From contig NZ_AP028065.1 of assembly GCF_030297135.1 (NCBI RefSeq), positions 1 through 64,000 of the forward strand: a stretch of DNA of 64,000 nucleotides. Reading direction: 5' to 3'. Below the pieces are notes generated by a model, which had not been told where the DNA came from, searched no databases, and saw only the letters and a program-made list of their open reading frames with translations. How positions within the stretch are numbered: the first letter of the stretch is position 1; each line of letters starts with the position of its first letter. Both the position numbers and the translations under genes were made by a program. This DNA comes from Pseudoalteromonas apostichopi. Its GTDB lineage: Bacteria > Pseudomonadota > Gammaproteobacteria > Enterobacterales > Alteromonadaceae. Of the stretch, positions 7,163-16,493 are shown piece by piece.

Positions 7163-9060
7163 TACTTAATCCCTGAGTTAGCAGAGTACCTGAATTTAAG
7201 GAAACTCTGCGCTTTATCTAGAATCGCAAATGCCTCTTTTAGATTTCGTTGCTCAAAAGGAGAAAGCAAATGAGGCTCAAGATCGTTATCAGGTTCTTCA
7301 TCAAGCTTTTCAATTTGCCATGCTTGGTGCCTAATTCTGATCATGGCAATATATTCAAGGGCATCTCGTAGATCCTGTGCCTTACCCTCGGGCAGTAATT
7401 TAGCTTCGATAATATCTTCCAAACGCTCGAATGAATTTTGTTTGCGGCTACCTACTGCCAGAGCATGTACACGAATAACATCTGATAAAGGCGCAGTTCC
7501 GCGGCGTTTTAAATTCATTGACCGCTTATGCTGACCATTGTGCTCTAACACAAAGTCTTTAAAGAAACCTAAAGGCGGTGTTCTGTTACGTGCATTTGCA
7601 GCAAGATTAGCCAAGAAACGTTTATTCTTGCGCCCTTCTGTTGCAATGAATCGCTTAAGCTCATCAGCCCACTTGTTTTTACCGTAAACGCCATCTAAAT
7701 CAAAAAAGATAGAACTATGTAGTAATGCCTGTGGTTTTGGCTCAGCCATCCAACCGGCAAATTGTTCTTTCCACTGCTCCCGCGTTAAACGCCACTTTTT
7801 AAAAGACGCCATAATTTCACCTTCACAGTATTTATAACCACACTCGGCTAAACCATCACAGACAAAATCAGCTAGCTTTTGAAAATAATCGTCGTGTAAT
7901 TCTTCATTAAAACTATTATCAAGGATAATGGCATTATCTTGGTCAGTGACAATTAATTGTTCATCACGAGCCATTGAGCCTAAAGCGATAAAACAATAAG
8001 GAACTGGTGGCGGGCCAAATTTTTCTTCGGCTAAATCAAGCAAACGCTGTTTAAATGTGCGTCCTATCACAGCCATAGCTGTGCCTATCATATGTGAGTT
8101 AGCATCTTCATTTACCATGCGCACAAACACATTAGGTAGTTGTCTTGCATAGTAAGCTAAATCTTCAATCGATTGCTGAGCTAATATACCTCGCACCAAC
8201 AATAAGCTACTTTGCGATTCGTAACGTAAAATATCCGATAACGAAATAACACCAATGGGTTTTTTCTTCACAACGACTGGCAGGTGGTGAATGTTATCTC
8301 TGAGCATAGCAAGCACGGCTTCAAACACGTACGCATTACTATCAAGCAGAACTAAGTCTGTCTGCATAATTTGCTCTGCAGGCGCCTCGTAACTCAAACC
8401 TTCAGCAATCACACTGGTACGTAAGTCTCGGTCAGTAATGATTCCTACCACCTGACCGTCATCATCATCGGGATCATCACTAATTGGTTTATCCGCATCA
8501 GTCACTAATACTGAAGATACCGACTCTTGTGTCATCAATTGTGCAACCATTTGCACAGAGGCACTTTTTGCAACAGTCACTGCATCACGGTGCAGTAGTG
8601 ACTTCACTTTTGCTGTAGTTAAGTCGTTGCTATCCGCTTGTTCAACAATTGCCTGATGAAGGCGCACATTACCATCGGCTTCAAAAAAGTCGGCAAATAC
8701 TTCGTATTCATCACAGTATTGGTTAAACAACTTCACATTGATGCAATAAACTAAGGTATCTTCAAGTGCCTTTGCCGGAAAACGCACTTTACGGTTCATA
8801 AGAAGACCCATTGAACCAAAAATTCCACCGATAGTTAAACGGTTATATAAATCACCATCACGCCGATACATTTCAACGGCACCAGTGCGTATAACAAATA
8901 AGTCTGCAATATCATCACCATAATTTAATATTTCTGTGCCGGCCCGAAAATAGGCTATTTCGACTTGTGATGCGAGTTTATTTACAGCCTCATCAGGTAG
9001 ATCATCAAAAGGAGCATGATCGGAGAGAAATTGGGCAATATCAACGTGTTCGGCTTGCAT
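7162..9060 (-). CDS. cNMP-binding / CBS pair / DUF294 nucleotidyltransferase-like protein
   Basis: A 632-residue soluble signalling protein. Domains in order: a cyclic-nucleotide-binding (CAP-like) domain at about residues 10-125, two CBS domains at about 155-285, a DUF294 nucleotidyltransferase-like domain with GSMARDEQLIVTDQDNAII at about 360-380 (resembling GlnD/GlnE-type GS...D.D motifs), and a C-terminal DUF294_C helical domain. This suggests a sensor of nucleotides that modifies or regulates a partner, but no target is established here. It is followed directly by an exonuclease gene with a one-base overlap. This pairing recurs in marine gammaproteobacteria, to my knowledge. Confidence 0.88.
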   Translation of the reverse strand: MQAEHVDIAQFLSDHAPFDDLPDEAVNKLASQVEIAYFRAGTEILNYGDDIADLFVIRTGAVEMYRRDGDLYNRLTIGGIFGSMGLLMNRKVRFPAKALEDTLVYCINVKLFNQYCDEYEVFADFFEADGNVRLHQAIVEQADSNDLTTAKVKSLLHRDAVTVAKSASVQMVAQLMTQESVSSVLVTDADKPISDDPDDDDGQVVGIITDRDLRTSVIAEGLSYEAPAEQIMQTDLVLLDSNAYVFEAVLAMLRDNIHHLPVVVKKKPIGVISLSDILRYESQSSLLLVRGILAQQSIEDLAYYARQLPNVFVRMVNEDANSHMIGTAMAVIGRTFKQRLLDLAEEKFGPPPVPYCFIALGSMARDEQLIVTDQDNAIILDNSFNEELHDDYFQKLADFVCDGLAECGYKYCEGEIMASFKKWRLTREQWKEQFAGWMAEPKPQALLHSSIFFDLDGVYGKNKWADELKRFIATEGRKNKRFLANLAANARNRTPPLGFFKDFVLEHNGQHKRSMNLKRRGTAPLSDVIRVHALAVGSRKQNSFERLEDIIEAKLLPEGKAQDLRDALEYIAMIRIRHQAWQIEKLDEEPDNDLEPHLLSPFEQRNLKEAFAILDKAQSFLKFRYSANSGIK

Positions 9061-9101
9061 ACGCGTACCTAGTTTTAAACATTTGATTTAATTGTGAGGG
9101 T

Positions 9102-9135
9102 AATTGGCTATTTTTTCAAAGAAAAATAGCCAATT
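9102..9135 (-). terminator. Hairpin after the RND permease gene
   Basis: 14-bp perfect arms AATTGGCTATTTTT / AAAAATAGCCAATT around a 6-nt loop, 8 bases past the permease stop. The T-run lies inside the stem on the minus strand rather than after it, so termination strength is uncertain. Confidence 0.5.
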
Positions 9136-9143
9136 TGTTAGGA

Positions 9144-12100
9144 TTAAGCCTTTTCTAACTCTTCAGCAAGAAGTTTCGACTCATCACCTCTTGGTTTTGT
9201 GAAGCGCGCTAGACCAAGATAAATAACCGGTGTTAAATAAAGGGTAAATAACACCGCAAGTGCTAAACCGCCAAACACCACCCATCCAATCGCGTTACGA
9301 GCTTCAGCCCCCGCGCCAGTAGATAGAATTAGTGGTAATGCACCCAGTAAGGTTGAAACCAGTGTCATTGCAATTGGGCGAAGGCGAACTAATGCGGCCT
9401 CTTCAACAGCGACTCTTACCGTTCGGCCTTGGTCACGTAACTGATCAGCAAACTCCACCAGCAATATTGCATTTTTGGCAATCAAGCCAATCAACATCAC
9501 TAATCCTATTTGCGAGTATATATTTAGTGAGGTACCTGTTAGATACAAGGCTAAAATGGCTGACGTAATACCAAATGGCACTGTAATCATCACCACTATT
9601 GCACTATTAATACTTTCAAACTGCGCCGCAAGTACCAACAGTACAATTAAAAACGCCAATACATAGGTCATCAATACTTCATTGGCAGTTTCTTCGAAGG
9701 TTAATGCTTCACCTTTAAACGCCAAACTAATACCAGCAGGTAGAGATTGCTCTGAAATATCACGGATTTTTGTTACCAGCTCAGCAATAGTAACACCCTC
9801 TGGCATTTCCATACTTAGCTCAATAGCACGACGCTGTGCATGGCGCTCTAGCTCTGCAGCCACCCCTTCTTCTGTGATAGTCGCAACGCTACTAAGAGGC
9901 ACTAACTGACCGTTACGGCCGCCAACATACAAATTAGCTAAATCGCTTGGATTAGTGATAGTTTGGTTTTGAGCTTGCAACATGATTGGGATTGATTGAT
10001 CACCAATATTTAAATCAGCAATATCATCACCATTAATTGCAGCTCGTAGCGTTACTGATATATCACTAAGCGATACGCCAAGCTCTTCGGCACGACGTCT
10101 ATCAATATTGACCCGTAATTGTGGTTGTGACGGCTGATATGAAATACGCACAGGCGCCACTTCTGGCACTGCCTTTTCAATCTCAGCAGAAAAGTCTTGT
10201 GCTGCTTTAAATATCTCAAGATAGTCTTGCCCTAATAACGCAAGCTCAATACCACCACCTTGACCGCGTAAATTCAAACTATTTGAACCACCTGGGTAAC
10301 CAGCCGCACCTGGAATATTTCCTAAAGGACCACGAATCTTATTGATGATTTCTTGCTGGCTAAAGTGACGTTCGTCCCAATGTTTTAATGGTACAGTGAT
10401 AAATACAATATTTGGATCCCATTGCCCAACCACAGTATAAATAGACTCAATATCACCACTTTCTACATACGGCAGTAAGATATCTTCCATTTGCACGGCT
10501 TGCCTGTCCATAAAGTTCAAGCCAACACCATCAGGACCTCGTGCAAAAATACGAATTTTGCCGCGATCTTCTGTTGGTAATAGTTCGTTATCTAAATTGA
10601 AATACAGTGCCCCAGAGCCTGCAGCAACCAACACACAAGCAAAAAAGGTTAGCCATGCATGTTGAAGAACTCCGTGTATTGTGCGCTTATATACGGCGGC
10701 TAAAACATGGCCAACTTTAGCAAAAGGATGAAAACCGCCCTGCTTTAATTTCAGTTTTGAAGTTAGTGCAGGTACCAAGGATAAAGCAACAAAACTTGAG
10801 ATGATCACCGCGCCAGCTAGCACACCACCAAACTCTCTAAATAACCGCCCTGCTGTTGAAGGTAAAAAGGCAATAGGTACAAACACCGCAGCTAATACTG
10901 CGGTTGTCGCCACAACAGCAAAGAACACCTCGCGAGTACCAACCACGGCAGCAGCACGACGTCCTAGACCTAAACCACGTTGACGCTGTATGTTTTCACT
11001 GACCACAATTGCATCATCAACAATTAGGCCTGTTGCTAATACTAATGCAAGTAAGGTAAGTATATTAATTGAGAAACCAAGGGCCCAAATCAGTGCTAAA
11101 GAGCCAATTAACGCAACAGGTATCGCAAATGCAGGAACAAGTGTTGCCCGCCAAGAGCCAATAAACACCCAAAGTGTTATCACTACTAATAGTACTGTCA
11201 GTAATAGTGAGTTAATTACCTCATCAACTGAGCTTCTAATAAACTGCGCATCGTCAGAGGTTAAAGTAAACTCCATTTCAGGAAAACGTTCACGCATACG
11301 CTCAATTAAAGTGAGCACTTCATCAGAAATTTCAATGGTATTAGATTGGGCCTGACGAATAATTTCCATGCCAATGACAGGTGTGCCATTGAGCCTGACA
11401 AATGAGCGCGGATCTGCTGGACCAAAATACACAGCAGCGACATCACCAATACGAGTATCATCACGGACAATGATGTCTGCCACTTGCTCTGCAGACACTG
11501 ACGTTGCATCAGCACGAACTATTACCTGTTGATCGCTTGATTTTAAACTTCCCGCAGGCACATCAAAGGGAGCTTGACGAAGTACATTAGCAATATCTGG
11601 CACCGTAAGGTTAAAGCTGCTCAGCTTAAGCGGGTCGATGCGAACTCTAAGTACCCGTTCACGGTCACCATTTAAGCGAACATCGGCAACCCCGGGAATG
11701 GTTAAAAACTGCGGAGCTAAATCAACATCAACGCGCTCTGTCAACGCCTCAAGGGACAAACTATCGCTTGATACTGTTAAAGATACAACCGCTTCGGCAT
11801 CGTTATCGGCTTTAATAATTGATACCCGTTCAACTTCTTCGGGTAATTCTCGTTGTACTCGCGCAACCGATTCGCGTGTTTCGTTTGCAGCATCATCTAG
11901 ATTAACACCGGGGCGAAACTCAACCACAATACGGGCATTGTTTTCTTCACTTTGCGCACGAATTGACTTAACACCACTGACCCTAGCAACCGCCCCTTCG
12001 AGCTTACTGGTTACTTCGGTATCTACAGTTTCTGGTGAGCCCCCAGGAAAAGAAGCTGATACAGTAATACGAGGTCTATCAACATCAGGAAGCTCTCGTA

Positions 12101-12224
12101 CTTCAACTCCCGCTATTGCAGCAATACCAGCGATAATAATGAGTAAGTTAAGTACCACAATTAAAACAGGGCGACGTATCGCCATTGATGGCAGATCTTC
12201 CATCATAGGTTGCTGTTTCATCAT
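9144..12224 (-). CDS. RND efflux permease (HAE1 / AcrB-MexF-like)
   Basis: A 1026-residue inner-membrane proton/drug antiporter with the two-fold repeat of the RND family. There is an N-terminal TM1, a large periplasmic loop, a TM2-6 block, a second periplasmic loop, and TM8-12. The proton-relay Asp pair is present in LATGLIVDDAIVVSENIQ. The PGGSPETVDTEV and GVKSIRAQSEENNARI segments are hallmarks of the hydrophobe/amphiphile efflux group. It overlaps the adaptor gene by one base (stop of the adaptor and ATG share a base) and so forms an operon with it. No outer-membrane factor is encoded next to it, so a TolC-like protein from elsewhere is presumably used. Substrates are unknown. Confidence 0.94.
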   Translation of the reverse strand: MMKQQPMMEDLPSMAIRRPVLIVVLNLLIIIAGIAAIAGVEVRELPDVDRPRITVSASFPGGSPETVDTEVTSKLEGAVARVSGVKSIRAQSEENNARIVVEFRPGVNLDDAANETRESVARVQRELPEEVERVSIIKADNDAEAVVSLTVSSDSLSLEALTERVDVDLAPQFLTIPGVADVRLNGDRERVLRVRIDPLKLSSFNLTVPDIANVLRQAPFDVPAGSLKSSDQQVIVRADATSVSAEQVADIIVRDDTRIGDVAAVYFGPADPRSFVRLNGTPVIGMEIIRQAQSNTIEISDEVLTLIERMRERFPEMEFTLTSDDAQFIRSSVDEVINSLLLTVLLVVITLWVFIGSWRATLVPAFAIPVALIGSLALIWALGFSINILTLLALVLATGLIVDDAIVVSENIQRQRGLGLGRRAAAVVGTREVFFAVVATTAVLAAVFVPIAFLPSTAGRLFREFGGVLAGAVIISSFVALSLVPALTSKLKLKQGGFHPFAKVGHVLAAVYKRTIHGVLQHAWLTFFACVLVAAGSGALYFNLDNELLPTEDRGKIRIFARGPDGVGLNFMDRQAVQMEDILLPYVESGDIESIYTVVGQWDPNIVFITVPLKHWDERHFSQQEIINKIRGPLGNIPGAAGYPGGSNSLNLRGQGGGIELALLGQDYLEIFKAAQDFSAEIEKAVPEVAPVRISYQPSQPQLRVNIDRRRAEELGVSLSDISVTLRAAINGDDIADLNIGDQSIPIMLQAQNQTITNPSDLANLYVGGRNGQLVPLSSVATITEEGVAAELERHAQRRAIELSMEMPEGVTIAELVTKIRDISEQSLPAGISLAFKGEALTFEETANEVLMTYVLAFLIVLLVLAAQFESINSAIVVMITVPFGITSAILALYLTGTSLNIYSQIGLVMLIGLIAKNAILLVEFADQLRDQGRTVRVAVEEAALVRLRPIAMTLVSTLLGALPLILSTGAGAEARNAIGWVVFGGLALAVLFTLYLTPVIYLGLARFTKPRGDESKLLAEELEKA

Positions 12225-13240
12225 TACTCCTTGGCTAGCTGCACTTCATTAATGAAATTAAGCTCTTGATTAGGTCTAAGGCGTTGAACCCCTTCAGTTA
12301 CCAGTAAGTCGCCTTCTTTTAAGCCTCCGGAGACTAATAAACGCCCAGCTAAACGCTGCTCAATTTTTACATCAACGCGGGTTGCTTTATTATCAACACT
12401 CTTCCAAACATAAGGGCCTGCAGCTCCCCACATCATCGCTGCTTCTGGTACTACGGCAAGCTCTTCACCTAGAATATTTATATGTACACGGAAGCTCATA
12501 CCCGGCATAAACTGTTGATCATTATTATCAAGCTTAGCTTTTGTTCTGAGTGTGCGGGTTTGTGCATTGATACGTGAATCAAGCTCTGCCACTTTAGCCG
12601 TGTAAGTTTCATCGCCTAACCAAGGCACCACTTCGACTGCTGATTTTTGTTTAAGCACAGACACAGCTGCCTCTGGGGCATTAAAAATAATATAAAGCGC
12701 TGAAATATCATCGATGGTAGCGATGGCTGTTTGGGTTGTGATCCTGTCGCCCACTTCAACGTCAGTTAAGCCCATAACACCGCTAAATGGAGCGCGAACT
12801 TCACGGTCTTCACGCTCTGTTTTTGCTTGCATTAACTTCACTTTAGCTAGTTCGTAAAGTGTTTTGGCATCGTCTAAATCACTTTGCGGTACCGCACCAC
12901 GAGAATGGCTTTCCTCAAGCCTTTTCATGGTGCGCTCAGCATCTTTTAAAGTAATTTCAGCTTCCATCAGCGCAGCTTTTTGTCTGCGCGAATCAAGCTC
13001 TAATAGTAAGTCACCTTTGGCAACCTTATCGCCGGGCTTGAAGTAAACAGCAGTAACTCTATCCCCAACAGCTGGGTAAAGTGTTACAGAATGAATAGCT
13101 TCAGCATTACCCACGGCTTTTATCTGTTGTTTAGACTTTTCAACAGACACTGATTCTACAACTACATTAGCCGCCTCAGCGACAGAAACACAACTAATAC
13201 AGGCAATTAAAGTCCATGTATGTAATTTGCCAATTGTCAA
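12224..13240 (-). CDS. RND efflux periplasmic adaptor (membrane fusion protein)
   Basis: A 338-residue HlyD/AcrA-type adaptor linking the RND permease to an outer-membrane channel. It has an N-terminal secretion signal (cleavage likely after AEA near residue 23; a Leu-Ile-Ala-Cys lipobox-like sequence at about residues 11-14 is an alternative), a lipoyl-like half (GDKVAKGDLLLELDSR), a short coiled-coil hairpin (about residues 85-145), and the matching lipoyl half VRAPFSGVMG. The start is TTG, preceded by AGGTGA at a good distance. The only nearby ATG is out of frame. It is first in a two-gene operon with the permease. Confidence 0.92.
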   Translation of the reverse strand: MTIGKLHTWTLIACISCVSVAEAANVVVESVSVEKSKQQIKAVGNAEAIHSVTLYPAVGDRVTAVYFKPGDKVAKGDLLLELDSRRQKAALMEAEITLKDAERTMKRLEESHSRGAVPQSDLDDAKTLYELAKVKLMQAKTEREDREVRAPFSGVMGLTDVEVGDRITTQTAIATIDDISALYIIFNAPEAAVSVLKQKSAVEVVPWLGDETYTAKVAELDSRINAQTRTLRTKAKLDNNDQQFMPGMSFRVHINILGEELAVVPEAAMMWGAAGPYVWKSVDNKATRVDVKIEQRLAGRLLVSGGLKEGDLLVTEGVQRLRPNQELNFINEVQLAKE

Positions 13241-13371
13241 AATTTCACCTAAATAAGAATCGTTTTAATTGTTACGAAGTGTAACAGCTTTGTGATCAAT
13301 AAAAAGCTGACTTCGTTTAATAAACAATTAGCCAAGGTGAAATAGACGACGCGCTCTCGCGTGTTTATTAA

Positions 13372-13800
13372 TTAGAAATGGCAATGTAATGAATCTGTTT
13401 CTTTTACATGTGCTTCACTGGCAATGGTTACCTCAACACATCCAGATGCACTATTTACTTGTTCCTTTTGAATAAGCGTAAAATTCCCTTCTTGCTCTGA
13501 TCTTAAAGAATATTCAAAGGCATCATTACTACCTTCTGATATCGCAGTCACTATGCCGCCAACAAGCGCCCCAGCAATAGCGCCTGCAATCATATCTTCG
13601 TGGTTACCATCTAACTGATCAACAATGCCTATAGTAGAACCTGCGGCAATCCCTGTTTTAACGTTGGATGACAATTTAACAGGTTGCACTGACATGACTT
13701 TTGCGTAAAAGCGTTTGATCATTACATTTTGGTCTGCTCTATCAACACCTTGCGAGGCACAACCTCCTAAAAATAGTAAACCTAATAGTAATTTCTTCAT
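13372..13800 (-). CDS. Small glycine-zipper lipoprotein
   Basis: A 142-residue predicted lipoprotein. The signal MKKLLLGLLFLGGC ends with a clear lipobox (LGGC), giving a mature N-terminal Cys14 for lipidation; Ala15 at +2 favours outer-membrane sorting. The middle has a Gly/Ala-rich zipper (GIAAGSTIGIVDQ... MIAGAIAGALVGGIVTAI), as in SlyB/17-kDa antigen-like envelope proteins. The C-terminal part is a short beta-type region with two Cys. Its function is unknown. It lies upstream of, and in the same direction as, the RND operon but is separated from it by about 130 bases. Confidence 0.8.
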   Translation of the reverse strand: MKKLLLGLLFLGGCASQGVDRADQNVMIKRFYAKVMSVQPVKLSSNVKTGIAAGSTIGIVDQLDGNHEDMIAGAIAGALVGGIVTAISEGSNDAFEYSLRSEQEGNFTLIQKEQVNSASGCVEVTIASEAHVKETDSLHCHF

Positions 13801-13910
13801 TGTTTTCTCATCCCATCAGTTTAAAGCTTAAGTAAGATACTATTCCTGATATAAGTTAGAGACTGTTTAAGATGTGTAAGAAACTGTATGTGGCTAATAG
13901 ACGGGCATAA

Positions 13911-13937
13911 AAAAACCCCAGACAGTGCTGAGGTTTT
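13911..13937 (-). terminator. trhO terminator
   Basis: On the minus strand, arms AAACCTCAG / CTGGGGTTT (one G-U pair) around a 6-nt loop, followed by a run of seven T. It lies just past the trhO stop. Confidence 0.8.
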
Positions 13938-13958
13938 ATCAATTCAAAAAGCTAAGAG

Positions 13959-14966
13959 TTACTGTTGGCGCTGTGCTTCTTTTTGCGCTTTTTTAGCTTC
14001 TTTACGCTTACGCAGAACTTCTTGCGCTTCGTTACCGATATGGCCTTCACCGCGAGCTTGTGCTAATTCGATTTGCTTTTGACGCTCAGCAAAACGTGCA
14101 CGTTGCTCTTCTGTAAGGCTGTCGTGACAGTGATGACACGAAACACCTTCCATGTATTCAGGCTTTTGCTTTTCTTCTTCAGTGATAGGCATACGACACG
14201 CATGACATTGGTCGTAAGAACCTTTTTGTAAATCGTGATTTACTGCAACACGGTTATCAAATACAAAACACTCACCTTCCCACATAGTTTCTTCTTTTGG
14301 TACTTCTTCTAAGTACTTAAGAATACCGCCCTCAAGGTGGAATACTTCGTCAAAGCCTTGCTCTTTCATGTATGCAGTTGATTTTTCACAGCGAATACCA
14401 CCGGTACAGAACATCGCCACTTTCTTGTGCTTTTCTGGGTCTAGGTTTTCTTTAGCCCAAGCTGGGAATTCGCGGAATGTTTTAGTGTTTGGATCAACCG
14501 CATTTTGGAAAGTACCGATCTCGATTTCGTAATCGTTACGCGTATCGATAAGAATCACTTCAGGGTCTGAAATTAATGCATTCCAGTCAGCTGGTTTTAC
14601 GTATGTACCCACTACTTCACGTGGGTCGATACCTTCAACACCCATAGTTACGATTTCTTTTTTCAGTTTTACCTTAGTACGGTAGAACGGGCATTCGTCA
14701 TCGTATGACTCTTTTGTCACGATGTTATCTAGGTTTGGTTGTGAATCTAACCATGCAAGTAGGTTATCGATACCTTCACGCTTAGCAGAAACAGTACCGT
14801 TGATACCTTCAGCCGCAAGTAACAAAGTACCGCGTACTTCATTGTCTTCCATCACTTTAAGTAATGGTTGGCGAATCGCTTCAAAATCAGGAAGGGCTAC
14901 AAATTTGTATAGTGCGCAAACAACAAAGTGCTCGCTAGTTACATTGTCTTTATGAACAGCAGTCAT
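13959..14966 (-). CDS. trhO: tRNA uridine(34) hydroxylase TrhO (rhodanese-like, YceA)
   Basis: A 335-residue cytoplasmic enzyme of the YceA/TrhO family, which hydroxylates U34 in tRNAs using O2 as a step toward 5-carboxymethoxyuridine-type modifications. An N-terminal acylphosphatase-like domain is followed by a rhodanese domain with the active loop MFCTGGIRCEKS (near residues 182-193), containing the catalytic Cys. The C-terminus has CHACRMP and CHHCHDS Cys pairs typical of the longer YceA forms and a charged tail. An AAAGGT ribosome binding site lies before the ATG. It is transcribed divergently from the helicase gene. Confidence 0.93.
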   Translation of the reverse strand: MTAVHKDNVTSEHFVVCALYKFVALPDFEAIRQPLLKVMEDNEVRGTLLLAAEGINGTVSAKREGIDNLLAWLDSQPNLDNIVTKESYDDECPFYRTKVKLKKEIVTMGVEGIDPREVVGTYVKPADWNALISDPEVILIDTRNDYEIEIGTFQNAVDPNTKTFREFPAWAKENLDPEKHKKVAMFCTGGIRCEKSTAYMKEQGFDEVFHLEGGILKYLEEVPKEETMWEGECFVFDNRVAVNHDLQKGSYDQCHACRMPITEEEKQKPEYMEGVSCHHCHDSLTEEQRARFAERQKQIELAQARGEGHIGNEAQEVLRKRKEAKKAQKEAQRQQ

Positions 14967-15120
14967 GGTTTTACCTTTTGCTTTAAATGCCCATGTGGGG
15001 CGTTAACCGAATCGCAAATCCGGCGCATTGAGGGCGCGTATTTTACGCGAATTAGCGATAATTGCAAAAACTGATGCGAAATAGCTGTGTTTTTACTGTC
15101 TCCTAGTAAGGCAAGTGCGT

Positions 15121-15126
15121 TATAAT
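15121..15126 (+). promoter_or_regulatory. -10 element TATAAT of the DEAD-box helicase promoter
   Basis: A perfect TATAAT sits 40 bases before the TTG start chosen for the helicase and inside the longest open frame. No good -35 was found at 16-18 bp. The position argues against translation from the upstream GTG at 15115. Confidence 0.5.
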
Positions 15127-15165
15127 GAACAGGATTTACAAATTTTGCTCATCGGAGATTACGCA

Positions 15166-16491
15166 TTGCACTTTACTGAACTTGGGATTGATACACGCCT
15201 CGAAAAACAACTTGCGCATCAAGGCATCACCCAGCCCACCGACATTCAAGCTCACGCGGTACCTACAGCTATCGCAGGCCATGATATTTTTGCACAGTCA
15301 AAAACAGGATCGGGCAAAACGCTGGCGTTTTTATTACCTGCTGTACAGCGCGTAATGAAACAAAAAGCTCTCAGTAAACGCGACCCTCGCGTTTTAATCG
15401 TTGCGCCTACCCGCGAATTAGCAACCCAAGTATACAGCCAATTAAGGTTATTAATTGCTGGCACAAATATTAGTGCGGTAAAAGTACTCGGTGGTGAAAA
15501 CTTTAATGACCAAATTAAAGCACTTCGTAAAGACCCTCATTTTGTAGTGGCAACTCCGGGGCGTTTAGCTGACCATTTAAGTCAACGCTCATTACAGCTT
15601 TCAGGCTTAGAACTGTTAATTTTTGATGAAGCCGACCGTATTTTAGATTTAGGCTTTACCGAGCAAGTTAAAATGATCAACGAGCTTGCTGATCACCGCT
15701 TGCGCCAAACGTTATTGTTCTCAGCAACCCTTGACCATGCACAAGTTGATGCCCTGTCACGTAACTTATTACGTTCACCAAAACAAATATTGTTAAGTGC
15801 CTCAAATGAGCAACATAGTGATATTACTCAGCAGCTTTATTTAGCTGATCACTTAGATCACAAAGAAGCCCTACTTGAGCACTTTGTAAAACAAGACAAT
15901 GTTGGTCAGTGTATTATTTTCACCGCAACACGAGCTGACACCCAACGCTTAAGTCAGTTGTTGAACGATAAAGGCTTTAAAGCACAAGCACTCGCAGGTG
16001 ACTTAACTCAGGCTAAACGCCTTGAAATCATGGATGCCTTTAGCCGTGAAAACTTCAAAATTTTGATCACTACCGATGTTGCATCACGTGGTCTTGATTT
16101 ATTAAGCGTGACCCACGTTATTAACTTTGACCTACCAAAACATGCCGAAGAATATGTGCATCGTATTGGTCGTACAGGTCGCGCAGGCTTTAAGGGTACT
16201 GCCATTTCATTAGTTGGCCCGAAAGATTGGCCAAGCTACAAAGCAATTAAAGCATTTTTAAATGATGAATTAAGCTTTTTCACCGTTGACGGCCTTGTTG
16301 GTAAATTTAAAGGTCTGCGTGAGAAAAAACCAAACACAGTTTGGAAAAAAGCAGAGAAAAAAGTGGCTGCTAAACCTGCTAAACCAAAACGCAAAGCAGC
16401 CCCTAAGAAGCCAAAAGCCCCTATTCAAGCACCAATTGATGTAGATGGTTTTGCTCCAATGCGCCGTAAGAAAAAGCCAGAACAGGAATAA
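15166..16491 (+). CDS. DEAD-box ATP-dependent RNA helicase
   Basis: An SF2 RNA helicase, 441 residues from the chosen start. Q motif region FTELGID...PTDIQ; Walker A SKTGSGKT (about 45-52); PTRELATQ; DEAD box as DEAD in LLIFDEADRILD; SAT; VASRGLD; HRIGRTGRAG. The tail is Lys/Pro-rich and basic (KPAKPKRKAAPKKPK), typical of RNA-binding extensions in SrmB/RhlE-like helicases. The start is taken as TTG 15166 because GGAG lies 9 nt upstream and the protein then begins (M)HFTELGID like its relatives. The longer frame from GTG 15115 would run through the TATAAT. It is followed after 2 bases by the CvfB-like gene, probably one operon. Confidence 0.93.
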   Translation: MHFTELGIDTRLEKQLAHQGITQPTDIQAHAVPTAIAGHDIFAQSKTGSGKTLAFLLPAVQRVMKQKALSKRDPRVLIVAPTRELATQVYSQLRLLIAGTNISAVKVLGGENFNDQIKALRKDPHFVVATPGRLADHLSQRSLQLSGLELLIFDEADRILDLGFTEQVKMINELADHRLRQTLLFSATLDHAQVDALSRNLLRSPKQILLSASNEQHSDITQQLYLADHLDHKEALLEHFVKQDNVGQCIIFTATRADTQRLSQLLNDKGFKAQALAGDLTQAKRLEIMDAFSRENFKILITTDVASRGLDLLSVTHVINFDLPKHAEEYVHRIGRTGRAGFKGTAISLVGPKDWPSYKAIKAFLNDELSFFTVDGLVGKFKGLREKKPNTVWKKAEKKVAAKPAKPKRKAAPKKPKAPIQAPIDVDGFAPMRRKKKPEQE

Positions 16492-16493
16492 CA

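Noticed and set aside
11638..12252. 204-residue Ser/Thr-rich open frame opposite the RND permease
   Set aside because: It is an antisense shadow of a clear RND gene with low-complexity composition and no family resemblance.
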